Below are positions 1 through 9,088 of a stretch of DNA of 64,000 bases, one piece after another. Both the position numbers and the translations under genes were made by a program. Position 1 is the first letter of the stretch. Every line of letters starts with the position of its first letter. This stretch comes from Niallia circulans NBRC 13626 (GTDB lineage Bacteria > Bacillota > Bacilli > Bacillales > Cytobacillaceae): assembly GCF_001591585.1 (NCBI RefSeq), contig NZ_BCVE01000009.1, forward strand, positions 62,001 to 126,000, given 5' to 3'. The notes under the pieces are model-generated. The model was not told where the DNA came from and did no database searches. It saw only the letters and a program-made list of their open reading frames with translations.

Positions 1-53
1 TTGCAGCAGCAGCTTCAAGTAGACTAGCTCACCGTGCTAATGGGGAAGAATAA
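1..53 (+). CDS. C-terminal end of an unidentified gene (partial)
   Basis: One forward frame stays open from the window edge to a TAA at 51-53 and ends AAAASSRLAHRANGEE. A hairpin follows 18 bp later, which fits a real gene end converging on the yutF homologue. The fragment is too short to identify. It could also be a chance open frame. Confidence 0.35.
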   Translation, partial: AAAASSRLAHRANGEE

Positions 54-71
54 GTCACCTTGTAAAAAAAA

Positions 72-106
72 GACGTTTCATACACTGTAAACAGTAGCGA
101 AACGTC
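72..106. terminator. Bidirectional hairpin between convergent genes
   Basis: GACGTTTC (72-79) pairs with GAAACGTC (99-106) around a 19-nt loop. An A-run lies to the left and a T-rich stretch to the right, so it could stop both the leftward yutF transcript and the rightward gene ending at 53. Confidence 0.6.
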
Positions 107-120
107 CTCTTTATATGACC

Positions 121-897
121 TTATTTTATTATAGCCCACTCACTTAAGCTATCAACCGTGTAGGTTGGCTTGACAGAATATCCGCTTAGTTGCTCTTTCG
201 TTGTAACTCCTGTATACACGAGAAGTGTATCCATCTTTGCATTGATGCCTGCCATAATATCTGTTTGATAATTATCGCCAACCATCAAGACGTCTTCTTT
301 CGGCAGATCTAATAATTTGATTGCTTGATCTACAATAATTGATTCTGGTTTGCCGACAACAACAGGCTGTTGCTGAGTACTTACCGAAATAACAGAAGTT
401 AAGGCACCATTTCCAGGTAATAATCCTCGCTCACTTGGCAAAGCCGTATCCCCATTTGTAATGACAAATTGTGCGCCATTTCGGACTGCTAAGCATGCCA
501 CTGTAAGCTTTTCATAGGTAATCTGTTGATCAAGTCCAGCAACCACATAATCAACATTTTCTGAATCCTTCATTAACTTCAAGTCTTTTTCCTCTAAAGC
601 GTGCTGAAGTCCTTCTTCCCCTATCATAAACACATTTGCTCCAGGGGATTTTTCGACAATATAATTAGCAGAAGCCATGGCGGAAGTAAATACCTCACTC
701 GCTTTTGCCGGTATTTGAAACTCCTGTAGTTTTTTGGCCACTTGTTCTGGTGTTTTTGTCGAATTATTGGTGACATATAAATAGGGAATTTGCGCAGCAA
801 TCAATCGCTTAACAAATTCAGCTGCCTCTTCAATTACTTCTGTTCCCCGATACATTGTTCCATCTAAATCTATTAAATATCCTTTATACGCTTTCAT
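121..897 (-). CDS. yutF: HAD-superfamily IIA phosphatase, YutF type
   Basis: 258 residues, close to B. subtilis YutF. It is a cytoplasmic Mg-dependent phosphatase of the NagD-like IIA class that hydrolyses small phosphoesters; the natural substrate is not settled. Motif I is DLDGTMY (D10/D12), motif II is VTNNS (T43), the C2 cap lies between, and the C-terminal metal site is GDNYQTDI near residue 207. An AAAGGA site sits 8 nt before the ATG. It lies downstream of the yutE homologue on the same strand, separated by 120 bp, as in B. subtilis where yutF and yutE are neighbours. Confidence 0.9.
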   Translation of the reverse strand: MKAYKGYLIDLDGTMYRGTEVIEEAAEFVKRLIAAQIPYLYVTNNSTKTPEQVAKKLQEFQIPAKASEVFTSAMASANYIVEKSPGANVFMIGEEGLQHALEEKDLKLMKDSENVDYVVAGLDQQITYEKLTVACLAVRNGAQFVITNGDTALPSERGLLPGNGALTSVISVSTQQQPVVVGKPESIIVDQAIKLLDLPKEDVLMVGDNYQTDIMAGINAKMDTLLVYTGVTTKEQLSGYSVKPTYTVDSLSEWAIIK

Positions 898-1017
898 TAA
901 GAAAATCCTTTCAATTGCTATGTATTAATTCAGGAACTATTTAAAAAAGCACGTTGCTTTTTTCACAGCTTGAAAATTATTCTTTATTTGATTAAAATCA
1001 TTTTCTTTAAAAATAAT

Positions 1018-1455
1018 CTAATTTCTAAATGCAGAAACAGGTCCTAATTCATGAATTAAGTATTCTTTTACAGATGGAGCAAAGGCTTTTATGGAGAGTA
1101 GCTTCGCTTCAAATGCTGCAATCAATCCCTTATGATCAATATTAGTATACTGATGTACAAGCTGTTTGCGCCAAAGAATGAGTTCCTTAATGTCTTTTCC
1201 TATTTCCATAGTAATAACTTTTTCATCAATAAGTATATCGACAATGTCGTCATAACTGCCCGGATCCCTCATAATAAAACCATCAATCATACTATTTCCT
1301 ACATCTAAGATGACTTCAATCATCATATGTGTCAATCTTTCAAGTGCCACTTTCTCAAGAAATGTATTCCACGTTTCTTGCGTTTCAAACTGACTGATGA
1401 GCTCATGGTAATAATTTAACTGTTCTTCTATTTTTTCTCGGTCCACAAAATACAT
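1018..1455 (-). CDS. yutE: HepT-like HEPN protein, YutE (DUF86)
   Basis: 145 mostly helical residues. The C-terminal half carries RKQLVHQY, with R96, H101 and Y103, which matches exactly the RX4HXY active-site motif of HepT ribonuclease toxins. In MntA-HepT pairs the tyrosine is the AMPylation target. No MntA-type nucleotidyltransferase is encoded beside it. YutE is conserved as a stand-alone gene in many Bacillus species, so a toxin role is not established. It follows the EAL gene by only 22 bp and has AAGGAG 9 nt before its ATG, so the two are probably cotranscribed. Confidence 0.85.
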   Translation of the reverse strand: MYFVDREKIEEQLNYYHELISQFETQETWNTFLEKVALERLTHMMIEVILDVGNSMIDGFIMRDPGSYDDIVDILIDEKVITMEIGKDIKELILWRKQLVHQYTNIDHKGLIAAFEAKLLSIKAFAPSVKEYLIHELGPVSAFRN

Positions 1456-1477
1456 ATTCCCTTACTCCTTCCGCATA

Positions 1478-2773
1478 CTATGAGATTTGTAAATGGTTAC
1501 TAAGACTAGTAGGCTTGGCGTAAAAATATCCTTGAGCTAAATCCACTTTATTTTTCGATAAAACAGAGGCTTCCTCTGCATTTTCAATTCCTTCTGCTAC
1601 CACAACGGAGCCCACTTCTTTTGCAATAAGAAGAAGTCCTTGGAGCATCGATTCCTTTACTGAATTTTTATCAATATTCTGGATTACAGAACGGTCAATC
1701 TTAATAATATCTGGCATGATTTCACTGATGGAATTCAGACTAGCATAACCCGCGCCAGTATCATCAACTGCGATTAAAAAACCAAGCATTCTTAAAACCT
1801 TTAGATTTTTAGCAAAATGCTCTAACCCTTCAAATGAATCTCTTTCTGTAATTTCAATTGTTATTTTTTTCGGGGAAATCCCTTTATACCTACGAATTAC
1901 GCTCTTTATATCTTTAATAAATCTTTGGTTACCAATTGTGATTGGTGTAAAGTTAATAAAGATATTATGCCTCCATTTTGTTTGCTGGATTTGTTCAAAA
2001 GCTTTATCAAGAACAATCATTTCAAGATCATACAAAAACTTCGTTTGCCTTGCTAAAGAGAAAAGTTGAAGTGGATTTTCTAACGGTGTTCCTTCTGGGC
2101 CTCTTGTCAGCATTTCACAAGCGTGAATTTTATTTGTTTCTACATCCATAATTGGTTGTGCCAATAAACGGATGCTTTTTTTCGCCACAATATTACTCAA
2201 AGTATAGACTAATTTATTGAATTCCGGATCAGTTCTTTTATGTGCCATTGCAAGGGCAAATTCATAAGCCGTTTGAATAGCATCAGAAAGATAGGTATAT
2301 TTATTCTCGATAAACATGTATCCTGTATGAAATTCAGGCGGAATGCTCCCAATTTCACGAAAGTCATTTTCCACATTATGTATAATATCTTTAATTAACC
2401 CATCTATTACTGGTAAACATTCGGATCCTTGTTCCCATTTCATAAACATGGTTAAGCCGTTCGGATTATAATCATGAATAGCAATGATTTCATTAGAAGC
2501 TTTTAATTGTATCGTTTTGCCAAATAATTTTTTTAGCAATCGAATATATTGTCGAAAATCTTTTGCTTCTAATTGTTGCTTTATTCTATGTAAATTCGAT
2601 ATATCTATTACAATAACAGCTACCTCATATCCTTTTATCATCGCTTTTTGTACTTGATGAATAATAGGGTCTCGTAATACAAATGATGGAGGAAAATACT
2701 TAATAAGTTTTGCCGGAAGAAGTAATTTTCCCCAATTAAATAATCTTGAACAGACATTCTCTTGATATTTCAT
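1478..2773 (-). CDS. Cyclic-di-GMP phosphodiesterase: degenerate GGDEF-like domain plus EAL domain
   Basis: 431 residues, no membrane segment, so cytosolic. Residues about 30-190 look like a GGDEF fold that has lost its signature (the region reads DYNPNGL). Residues about 200-430 are an EAL domain with the catalytic set visible: EML for EAL, INFTP, EITER, DDTGAGY, IKID, AEGIE and QGYFYA. It should therefore hydrolyse c-di-GMP to pGpG. The degenerate domain may be a regulatory nucleotide-binding module (inference). It heads a likely two-gene transcript with yutE; B. subtilis has no EAL gene at this position, so it is an insertion relative to that order. Confidence 0.88.
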   Translation of the reverse strand: MKYQENVCSRLFNWGKLLLPAKLIKYFPPSFVLRDPIIHQVQKAMIKGYEVAVIVIDISNLHRIKQQLEAKDFRQYIRLLKKLFGKTIQLKASNEIIAIHDYNPNGLTMFMKWEQGSECLPVIDGLIKDIIHNVENDFREIGSIPPEFHTGYMFIENKYTYLSDAIQTAYEFALAMAHKRTDPEFNKLVYTLSNIVAKKSIRLLAQPIMDVETNKIHACEMLTRGPEGTPLENPLQLFSLARQTKFLYDLEMIVLDKAFEQIQQTKWRHNIFINFTPITIGNQRFIKDIKSVIRRYKGISPKKITIEITERDSFEGLEHFAKNLKVLRMLGFLIAVDDTGAGYASLNSISEIMPDIIKIDRSVIQNIDKNSVKESMLQGLLLIAKEVGSVVVAEGIENAEEASVLSKNKVDLAQGYFYAKPTSLSNHLQIS

Positions 2774-3084
2774 AGCCCCATTCCTCTCAAAATGCCAACT
2801 TTTTCTGTCATTAAAGCAAATTAATTCTCTTTAGATGGACTTTTCCTTACTTCTATTGCTACAAGACTTACAATTAGAAGCAAAAATCGCATTGGGGAAT
2901 TCAAATGGTAAGATAATCATTCATGGCTTTGCTTAAGAAACTGAGTTAGATGTATTTCCTTACACTTGGATAAAGATAAGTAATCATTAACAAAACAGTT
3001 TCTCCATTTGCTAAGCCAGTCCATTTCTTGTTTTCTTTCTGAATGGAAGCTCCTTCTTCAAGATCAAAATAAAGGATAACCTTT
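2774..3084. other. Intergenic stretch, 311 bp
   Basis: Holds the leader of the EAL gene (GAGAGGA site just before its ATG) and the region after yutD. I found no open frame with a ribosome site, no strong hairpin and no repeat here. In B. subtilis yutC lies in this neighbourhood; no recognisable copy is present. Confidence 0.5.
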
Positions 3085-3357
3085 TTATTTTGTTTTTTTC
3101 ACTACAAAATAGGCACAGCCAAAATTACAATATTCATATAAATATTCCGTTAACGTGCTTATTTTCGTGTCAAAACTTGATTTTTGATTATGATCATCAA
3201 AAAAGCCACGTAATCTTAATTGTCCATAACCCCAATCTCCGACAATATAATCGTATTTCGTTAATATGTCACTATATCTATTTTTAAATGCTTCTTCATT
3301 AAAACCTGATTTTCTTTCTTCAATCAGTTCATAACAATGATTATTAATACAAACCAA
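3085..3357 (-). CDS. yutD: YutD family protein of unknown function
   Basis: About 90 residues. The conserved YutD core is obvious: NEEAFKNRYSDIL, then DYIVGDWGYGQLRLRGFF and EYCNFGCAYF. A small soluble protein; its role is unknown although it is widespread in Firmicutes. A GTG at 3366 lies inside the likely ribosome site GAGGTG, so I prefer the TTG at 3357, six bases after it. It sits between the EAL gene and lipA on the same strand but is flanked by gaps over 300 bp on both sides, so it is probably transcribed alone. Confidence 0.85.
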   Translation of the reverse strand: MVCINNHCYELIEERKSGFNEEAFKNRYSDILTKYDYIVGDWGYGQLRLRGFFDDHNQKSSFDTKISTLTEYLYEYCNFGCAYFVVKKTK

Positions 3358-3730
3358 TCGTATCACCTCAAAACCTGTATATATTTCCTAAATATAAAAC
3401 TTCCAGCCATGCAGCTTTGCTTTTTAACTTCACTGATAATTAGTTGAACTATTCGTATCTTGGTATAAATAGTCCAATTATAACATTGCTCACTATCATT
3501 ATAACCTTAGGATAGATATTTACATAGCACTAACAATAAAATCTTCCTATAAAAATACAGAATTTTTATTCTATACTGTTAAATACCTTTTGATTATGGG
3601 CTGATATTCTCAATTAATTCTGGTTGAATAAAAAAACCCAAACCATTATACGAAATATTTTTAGTATCTCCGTATAATGGTCTGAGCTAATGTTCAGCGG
3701 AAAATTTATCCCTTTAGTCTTATTCTTTAT
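3358..3730. other. Intergenic stretch between yutD and lipA
   Basis: Apart from the lipA terminator at 3630-3681 and the yutD ribosome site at the left edge, I see only AT-rich sequence with no convincing open frame. Confidence 0.5.
3630..3681 (-). terminator. lipA terminator with conserved loop
   Basis: Arms 3642-3652 (ACCATTATACG) and 3671-3681 pair over 11 bp. Read on the minus strand the stem runs into GGGTTTTTTTATT. The loop reads GAGATACTAAAAATATTT on that strand and is closely related to the loop of the gcvH terminator at 28945-28994. Confidence 0.85.
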
Positions 3731-4654
3731 TTATGCTTCTTTTGCATGTTCAGCCATTTGCTGATTTTTTTTCGCTTCGTTTACTTGCTCATCTGCGTGA
3801 TAAGATGAACGAACTAATGGACCTGCTTCACAATGGCTAAATCCTTTACTTAAAGCAATCTCTTTTAACTCTTTAAATTCATCTGGATGATAATATTTTT
3901 GTACTTTTAAATGTTTGACAGTTGGTTGTAAATATTGGCCAATGGTCATAATATCCACATTATTTGCTCTAAGATCATCCATTGTGGCGATAATTTCTTC
4001 TTTCGTTTCCCCTAACCCAACCATAATACTAGACTTAGTAGGAATATTAGGCTGCATCTCTTTTGCTCTTCGTAAAAACTCAAGAGAACGATGATATTTT
4101 GCTCTGGCACGTACTCTAGGGGTCAATCTTTCTACTGTTTCAATATTATGGTTCAAGATATCTGGCTTAGCATCCATTAATAATCGAAGGTTTTCTTCTA
4201 CCCCTCCCATATCAGATGGTAATACCTCAATGCTGGTGAATGGATTTTTTCTGCGAATGGCACGAACAGTTTCTGCAAATACAGCTGCTCCGCCGTCTTT
4301 TAAGTCATCTCTTGCAACAGCAGTAATAACCACATGCTTTAAGTTCATTGCAAACACAGAATCAGCAACTCTTTCTGGCTCTTGCCAATCTAATTCAGTC
4401 GGTAATCCTGTTTTGACTGCACAAAAACGACAGGCTCTTGTACAAATAGCTCCTAAAATCATAAATGTTGCCGTTCTTCTAACTGCCCAGCACTCATGAA
4501 TATTTGGACATTTTGCTTCCTCACAGACTGTATGTAGCTGCTTTTCCTTCATCATTTTTTTCAAACCTGTATAATTTTCATTCGTATTCAATTTAATTTT
4601 TAACCATTCAGGTTTGCGCAAATATTCTTGTTTTTTTTCTGACACCACATTCAT
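3731..4654 (-). CDS. lipA: Lipoyl synthase (radical SAM)
   Basis: 307 residues. Inserts two sulfur atoms into octanoyl groups on lipoyl domains and on GcvH, completing lipoate biosynthesis. Both iron-sulfur sites are complete: the auxiliary cluster C44-X4-C49-X5-C55 and the radical SAM cluster C71-X3-C75-X2-C78 (CTRACRFC). The C-terminal RSSYHADE contains the usual serine ligand. It is divergent from lytH, as in B. subtilis (yutB/yunA), and is followed by a strong terminator. Its target GcvH is encoded in the same window at 29 kb. Confidence 0.97.
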   Translation of the reverse strand: MNVVSEKKQEYLRKPEWLKIKLNTNENYTGLKKMMKEKQLHTVCEEAKCPNIHECWAVRRTATFMILGAICTRACRFCAVKTGLPTELDWQEPERVADSVFAMNLKHVVITAVARDDLKDGGAAVFAETVRAIRRKNPFTSIEVLPSDMGGVEENLRLLMDAKPDILNHNIETVERLTPRVRARAKYHRSLEFLRRAKEMQPNIPTKSSIMVGLGETKEEIIATMDDLRANNVDIMTIGQYLQPTVKHLKVQKYYHPDEFKELKEIALSKGFSHCEAGPLVRSSYHADEQVNEAKKNQQMAEHAKEA

Positions 4655-4896
4655 CTCCTAGTAAAATAATTTTCATCATTTTTACTTAAAAAACAGTATT
4701 GTATAACAGCTATCCCTCAGATTTTTTTGTATGTTATACACAGTAAAAGGATTGTCTCTTCTTCATTTGTCACTTTAACATAATGGAAATGCGTCTACAA
4801 GTTATTCATTTAAAATGATTACCATTAATTGATAATTATTTTTTTTGATATAAGTCACAAAATATAACGACAGAATAAGAAGGGAGGGACTAATCT

Positions 4897-5889
4897 TTGC
4901 ACAGGTTAATATTTATAATCATTATTCTTATGTTTTTACTACCTAACACCGTCACATATGCTAATGAAAAAATGAATGACCCTTACACAAAAAGGATGGA
5001 ACTTTATAAAAAAATAGAAGCATTATATCATATTCCTTGGTATTATATAGCGGCTGTCGATCAATATGAGCGTAACATTCGCTCTTCAAGAAAAGATATC
5101 CCTAAGGCAAAGGGATACACTGGGATTTATTTTACGAAGGAAGAATGGGCTGGTATTATTAATCCCAATCCAGAGGATGATAACCCTTTAACCATTCCTT
5201 TATTTGGAGGACTTGGTGCTGACGGTGATGGAGATGGAAAAGCAGATAGATTTAATGATGAAGATATCCTTTCCGCATTCTCCAATTATATAAGTCAATA
5301 TGGCATTGATGAGGATAACTTTAAAATCGGATTATGGAACTACTATAAAAGGGATAAAACTGTTAGCATCATAATGGGAAAAGCAGCCATATACAACCAC
5401 TTTGGCAGATTAAATTTAGATGATCATGCCTTCCCTCTGCCATTAAGAAGTGATCATAGCTATCGCAGTACTTGGGGGGACGCCCGCGGCTGGGGAGGAA
5501 AAAGAATTCATGAAGGTACAGATATTTTTGCAGACTATGGAGTCCCTGTAAAAGCGACTTCCTATGGTATTGTAGAAATGAAAGGCTGGAATAATTATGG
5601 CGGATGGCGCATCGGAATAAGAGATATTAATAATAATTATCATTATTTTGCCCATTTAAATGGATTCTCGAAAGAGATTCAGGCTGGAATGGTCGTAGAG
5701 CCAGGGATGATTATTGGTGGAGTTGGAAGTTCAGGATACGGACCGCCAGGAACCTCAGGAAAATTCCCTCCTCATCTACATTATGGTATCTATAAAGATA
5801 ATGGCTATACAGAATGGTCCTATGATCCATATGCACATTTACGATTATGGGAAAGACAAGAAAAGATAAAAACAAGAAAGAAAAAATAA
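4897..5889 (+). CDS. lytH: M23-family peptidoglycan endopeptidase, LytH type
   Basis: 330 residues with an N-terminal signal or anchor segment (RLIFIIIILMFLLP), so exported. In B. subtilis LytH is an L-Ala-D-Glu peptidase that trims spore cortex peptide side chains under sigma-K. The C-terminal third is an M23 metallopeptidase: HEGTD supplies the first H and D ligands, HYFAH lies in the middle and HLHYG ends the site. The start is TTG at 4897, nine bases after GGGAGGG. It is divergent from lipA and followed by a clear terminator. Confidence 0.9.
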   Translation: MHRLIFIIIILMFLLPNTVTYANEKMNDPYTKRMELYKKIEALYHIPWYYIAAVDQYERNIRSSRKDIPKAKGYTGIYFTKEEWAGIINPNPEDDNPLTIPLFGGLGADGDGDGKADRFNDEDILSAFSNYISQYGIDEDNFKIGLWNYYKRDKTVSIIMGKAAIYNHFGRLNLDDHAFPLPLRSDHSYRSTWGDARGWGGKRIHEGTDIFADYGVPVKATSYGIVEMKGWNNYGGWRIGIRDINNNYHYFAHLNGFSKEIQAGMVVEPGMIIGGVGSSGYGPPGTSGKFPPHLHYGIYKDNGYTEWSYDPYAHLRLWERQEKIKTRKKK

Positions 5890-5900
5890 ATTACTTACTT

Positions 5901-5938
5901 GGCGATAAGGATCTACTGCTTCATTCTTATCGCCTTTA
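5901..5938 (+). terminator. lytH terminator
   Basis: GGCGATAAG (5901-5909) pairs perfectly with CTTATCGCC (5926-5934), followed by TTTAT. It lies just before the stop of the convergent HD-GYP gene and may serve both strands. Confidence 0.75.
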
Positions 5939-5941
5939 TGT

Positions 5942-7036
5942 TCACAAGGGATTTTGGAGAGAATCACATTGCGTTATGACAATTGAAAGATTTTCCTTTA
6001 AATTCAAGTCATATGGAGGAATTTCTTTTCCCTCTCTTTCCACAATTCGTATAATTGGTCTTTCATTCATCCCCTTATTTTGTTTACATACAATCCCTTT
6101 TTCTCCATTGCTTAGCATAACACTTAACCCATTAGGATAAAGGACTATCGCTCTTCTAAATGCTTCAACAATTTTTGCATCATATAGATAACCTGATCCT
6201 GTATACAAAATCTCTAGTGCTTCATGTGGTAATAAAGCATCATGATAGACGCGATTAGATGTAATGGCATCAAAAACATCTGCTACAGCAATAATTTTTC
6301 CAAACAAATGAATATCTTCTGCTTTTATGCCTCTCGGATAGCCAGAACCATTTAATCGTTCATGGTGCTGGTAGGCACAATGACTAACGAGTAAAGGCAG
6401 TGTCTCCACTTTTCTTAGCATCTCAAAGCCTGCTTCAGCATGACTTTTTATAATATCAAATTCTTCTGCCGTCAACTTTCCTGGTTTCAGGAGAATTTCT
6501 AATGGAACTGTCATTTTACCAATATCATGTAAAATAGCCCCAAGCCCTAAGATTTCCATCTGCTTCGGCGGAAGTTTTAACTCTAAACCTAATGCCAACG
6601 AGTAAATAGTTACATTTAAGCTATGCGAAAAAATATAATTATCATATAGATAAACATCAGACATAACAGAAGAAAGATGTTCATGATTTTTTAATTCCAA
6701 TAGTACTTTTTCAACCAAATTTTTAAAAACCGGTGTATTCTTCTCCATCACCATCGAAATATTATCAGCATCCGCACTTTTTATCATATCAAAACTTTTC
6801 TCAATAGTTTGCATCGCTTCCATCTTAACTTGCTCTGAGATAGCATCATTCACTTTAATATCCTTTGTATTTTTATCTTCTAAATAAACATAGCTAATAC
6901 CAAAGTCAAGCAGCCTTTTAATCATCTTTTGCTCTAATCTTATCCCGCTATTTATTAACACTCTTCCGCGATCATTTAATATAGGCTTAGCTAAGATTGC
7001 ACCTTCTTTTATATTCTTTGTCCCAACTAATCTCAT
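5942..7036 (-). CDS. HD-GYP domain protein, probable c-di-GMP phosphodiesterase
   Basis: 364 residues, soluble. The first ~70 residues resemble the N-terminal domain common in Firmicutes HD-GYP proteins. The HD-GYP core follows: HSLNVTIYS, ILHDIGK (catalytic HD), HAEAGFE, HHERLNGSGYP (GYP signature) and ADVFDAI. All metal-ligand motifs are present, so hydrolysis of c-di-GMP is expected from the family. It is the second predicted c-di-GMP hydrolase within 6 kb. B. subtilis has yunB here, which I do not find. Confidence 0.88.
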   Translation of the reverse strand: MRLVGTKNIKEGAILAKPILNDRGRVLINSGIRLEQKMIKRLLDFGISYVYLEDKNTKDIKVNDAISEQVKMEAMQTIEKSFDMIKSADADNISMVMEKNTPVFKNLVEKVLLELKNHEHLSSVMSDVYLYDNYIFSHSLNVTIYSLALGLELKLPPKQMEILGLGAILHDIGKMTVPLEILLKPGKLTAEEFDIIKSHAEAGFEMLRKVETLPLLVSHCAYQHHERLNGSGYPRGIKAEDIHLFGKIIAVADVFDAITSNRVYHDALLPHEALEILYTGSGYLYDAKIVEAFRRAIVLYPNGLSVMLSNGEKGIVCKQNKGMNERPIIRIVEREGKEIPPYDLNLKENLSIVITQCDSLQNPL

Positions 7037-7175
7037 GCTTTAATAGCTCCTAATAATTTATATAGTAACTATTATATCGTACTTTTGCTTCTGTTTCTTT
7101 ATACCTATAAAAGAAAAGTAAAATTTATAAGAAATTGTCCAAATGCAGGGATATTCATTTCCCTCTCTTCCAAAA

Positions 7176-7224
7176 AAGAAGGTTTAACGAAAGGGGGCTC
7201 CCCTCTGATTCGTTAAACCTTCTT
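7176..7224. terminator. Strong hairpin downstream of yunC
   Basis: AAGAAGGTTTAACGAA (7176-7191) pairs over 16 bp with 7209-7224 around a 17-nt loop. Read leftward it runs into TTTTGG and should terminate the yunC transcript. Confidence 0.8.
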
Positions 7225-7238
7225 AACCTCTTTATCCT

Positions 7239-7541
7239 TTATATCATTTTCAATAATGCTTCTCTTCCAATCATCCCTTTATGAATTCCATATGCTTCTG
7301 CTTCTATTGTCACTGACTCTAAGGGTGCATTTAGTAATTGTTCAATCGTTTTCACACCAACAGCTCTACCAGCAATAATTTTCCGGTCTTTCAGCTTATC
7401 ATTTAACAATGCCACATCTAAAGCACCGCACATAATGTAGCCTTTATCATTTTTTACAGCAAGCAAAGTAGTTTTAGGCAATAATACCGAGACCGCAATA
7501 AAAGTATGTCCATTGATATCAACAGGATACACATCAATCAT
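7239..7541 (-). CDS. yunC: YunC family protein (DUF1805)
   Basis: 100 residues, a small compact alpha/beta protein of unknown function found across Bacillus. The family pattern is clear: INGHTFIAVSVLLPKTTLL, then GYIMCGALDV and AGRAVGVKTIEQLL. Position between yunD and lytH matches B. subtilis. No close ribosome site is visible; the nearest purine-rich stretch is AGAG five bases before the ATG, so translation may be modest. Confidence 0.85.
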   Translation of the reverse strand: MIDVYPVDINGHTFIAVSVLLPKTTLLAVKNDKGYIMCGALDVALLNDKLKDRKIIAGRAVGVKTIEQLLNAPLESVTIEAEAYGIHKGMIGREALLKMI

Positions 7542-7642
7542 AATACTCTGTGCTCACTCCTCTCTTTCCCTTCCTAATAAGTATATTCAAGAGAGGAGAA
7601 ATCGGTGTTTTCTTCTTTATTTAAGAATGATAAAATGACCCT

Positions 7643-9001
7643 TTACGCTTTTATCCTATTTTGTAAAGTGTCAGCAAGAATATTACGCATAAATTCAGGA
7701 AGAAAATAGTCTTTCTTCGTTGCCCGATAAATGGCTGGGAAAAAATTACCGAATGTAAACATATCAGGTACTGTTACAACATAATTCTGATCTGCCTGTA
7801 TTTCCTGTGCATGGATATAGTACTGTTCTTTTTCTCCGATTGTCTCTTGCGTAATGCCTGCTGCAATCATTTTCCCCATTAATGTTCCCCGGAATCCAAG
7901 ACCCTTGACAGGCATTATCTCCCACTTATCGGATTTCATATCAAGCAGAATTTCTTTCAGTTCCGCTCCGGTTAATGTCACATTACATGGATTAATTGGA
8001 TGTGGACAAATCGATAATAAATCAAAGAAAGTGATCTCCCCGGCTTGCAATCCTTCTAAAATTAAGCCCTCATTAATAATTGCACAATCCGATTGACACC
8101 ACGAAATTAATTTTTTGCAAAGCATTTCTGCTAGCGCTTCTCTAGATAAATACTCATCAATCGTTGCTGCCTTTTCTGATAAAACCAATTTCCCTTGCTG
8201 GTAATAATTTTCCACAATGGCTTCTTCTTTATTTGCAATCGGCAACTTACTTGTTTCATATAATATGGCTTTTTTATCGATTACCCTTTTGGAAGCATCA
8301 ACCTTTAATTCAATATGACCAAGATAATAGCCATATTTACCGGCAGCACCTTGAAGATTATTATTAATTATTTTTCCTTGATGGAAAATATGATGGGTAT
8401 GTGCACCAAGAATCACATCTATTTCTGGATAATTAGCTGCAATCATCTCATCGTCATTTATCCCTAAATGGGAAAGCAATACAATAATATCAACATTTCC
8501 TCTAATTTTTTCTAATTGCTTTGATAGTTCTTCTATTGGTTCTGTCAATTTCCATCCTAAGAGCTCATATAACTTTTCGAAATAGGCTGTAATACCGATT
8601 ACCCCAATTTTTGTTCCTTTAGCTGTCTTAAATATTTGATGAGGAATAGCCCAATCAGGACGTTCCCCATTACGTTTGTATAGATTTGCAACAATTACAT
8701 CAAATTTGGCTTCATCATATAAATGATCTAATCCTTCATATGACAAAGTAATTCCTTCATTGTTCCCAATTGTCACTGCATCATAGTGTTCTTCATTTAA
8801 CAGCTGTGTGTTAATTCTACCTTTAGTTGCTTCCGTATAAGGATGAGACAAATCTAAATGGTCACCTATATCAAATAAATAAACAGCTTCGCCAGCCTCT
8901 TTATGCCATTTTTTTCTTTCACGCAGCAATTCATAAATTCTTGGCCAATTTTCAAAATGGCTATGTAAATCATTAGTATGATATATGTGGATGACTTCCA
9001 T
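7643..9001 (-). CDS. yunD: Bifunctional metallophosphatase / 5'-nucleotidase family protein YunD
   Basis: 452 residues. The N-terminal calcineurin-like metallophosphoesterase domain has HTNDLHSHF, GDHLD, GNNEG, LSHLG and GAHTHH, giving the di-metal ligands. The C-terminal half is a 5'-nucleotidase C-terminal domain (for example DLLSICPHPINP). No signal peptide is seen, so unlike secreted UshA-type enzymes it is probably cytoplasmic. The likely activity is dephosphorylation of nucleotides or related phosphoesters; the substrate is unknown. A purine-rich GGAAGGCGAG site precedes the ATG. Order with yunC and yunF matches B. subtilis. Confidence 0.9.
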   Translation of the reverse strand: MEVIHIYHTNDLHSHFENWPRIYELLRERKKWHKEAGEAVYLFDIGDHLDLSHPYTEATKGRINTQLLNEEHYDAVTIGNNEGITLSYEGLDHLYDEAKFDVIVANLYKRNGERPDWAIPHQIFKTAKGTKIGVIGITAYFEKLYELLGWKLTEPIEELSKQLEKIRGNVDIIVLLSHLGINDDEMIAANYPEIDVILGAHTHHIFHQGKIINNNLQGAAGKYGYYLGHIELKVDASKRVIDKKAILYETSKLPIANKEEAIVENYYQQGKLVLSEKAATIDEYLSREALAEMLCKKLISWCQSDCAIINEGLILEGLQAGEITFFDLLSICPHPINPCNVTLTGAELKEILLDMKSDKWEIMPVKGLGFRGTLMGKMIAAGITQETIGEKEQYYIHAQEIQADQNYVVTVPDMFTFGNFFPAIYRATKKDYFLPEFMRNILADTLQNRIKA

Positions 9002-9088
9002 CTTCTCGCCTTCCTTATTTGTATTTTCACTTTTTTAGGCAATTATCTATTCTAAAGCAGAGAATGCTCTTCTCCACTCTTCTGATAG

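Noticed and set aside
4801-4860. Fur-like sequence in the lipA-lytH interval
   Set aside because: It has single GATAAT-like half sites only, with no inverted pair, so no Fur control of lipA or lytH is claimed.
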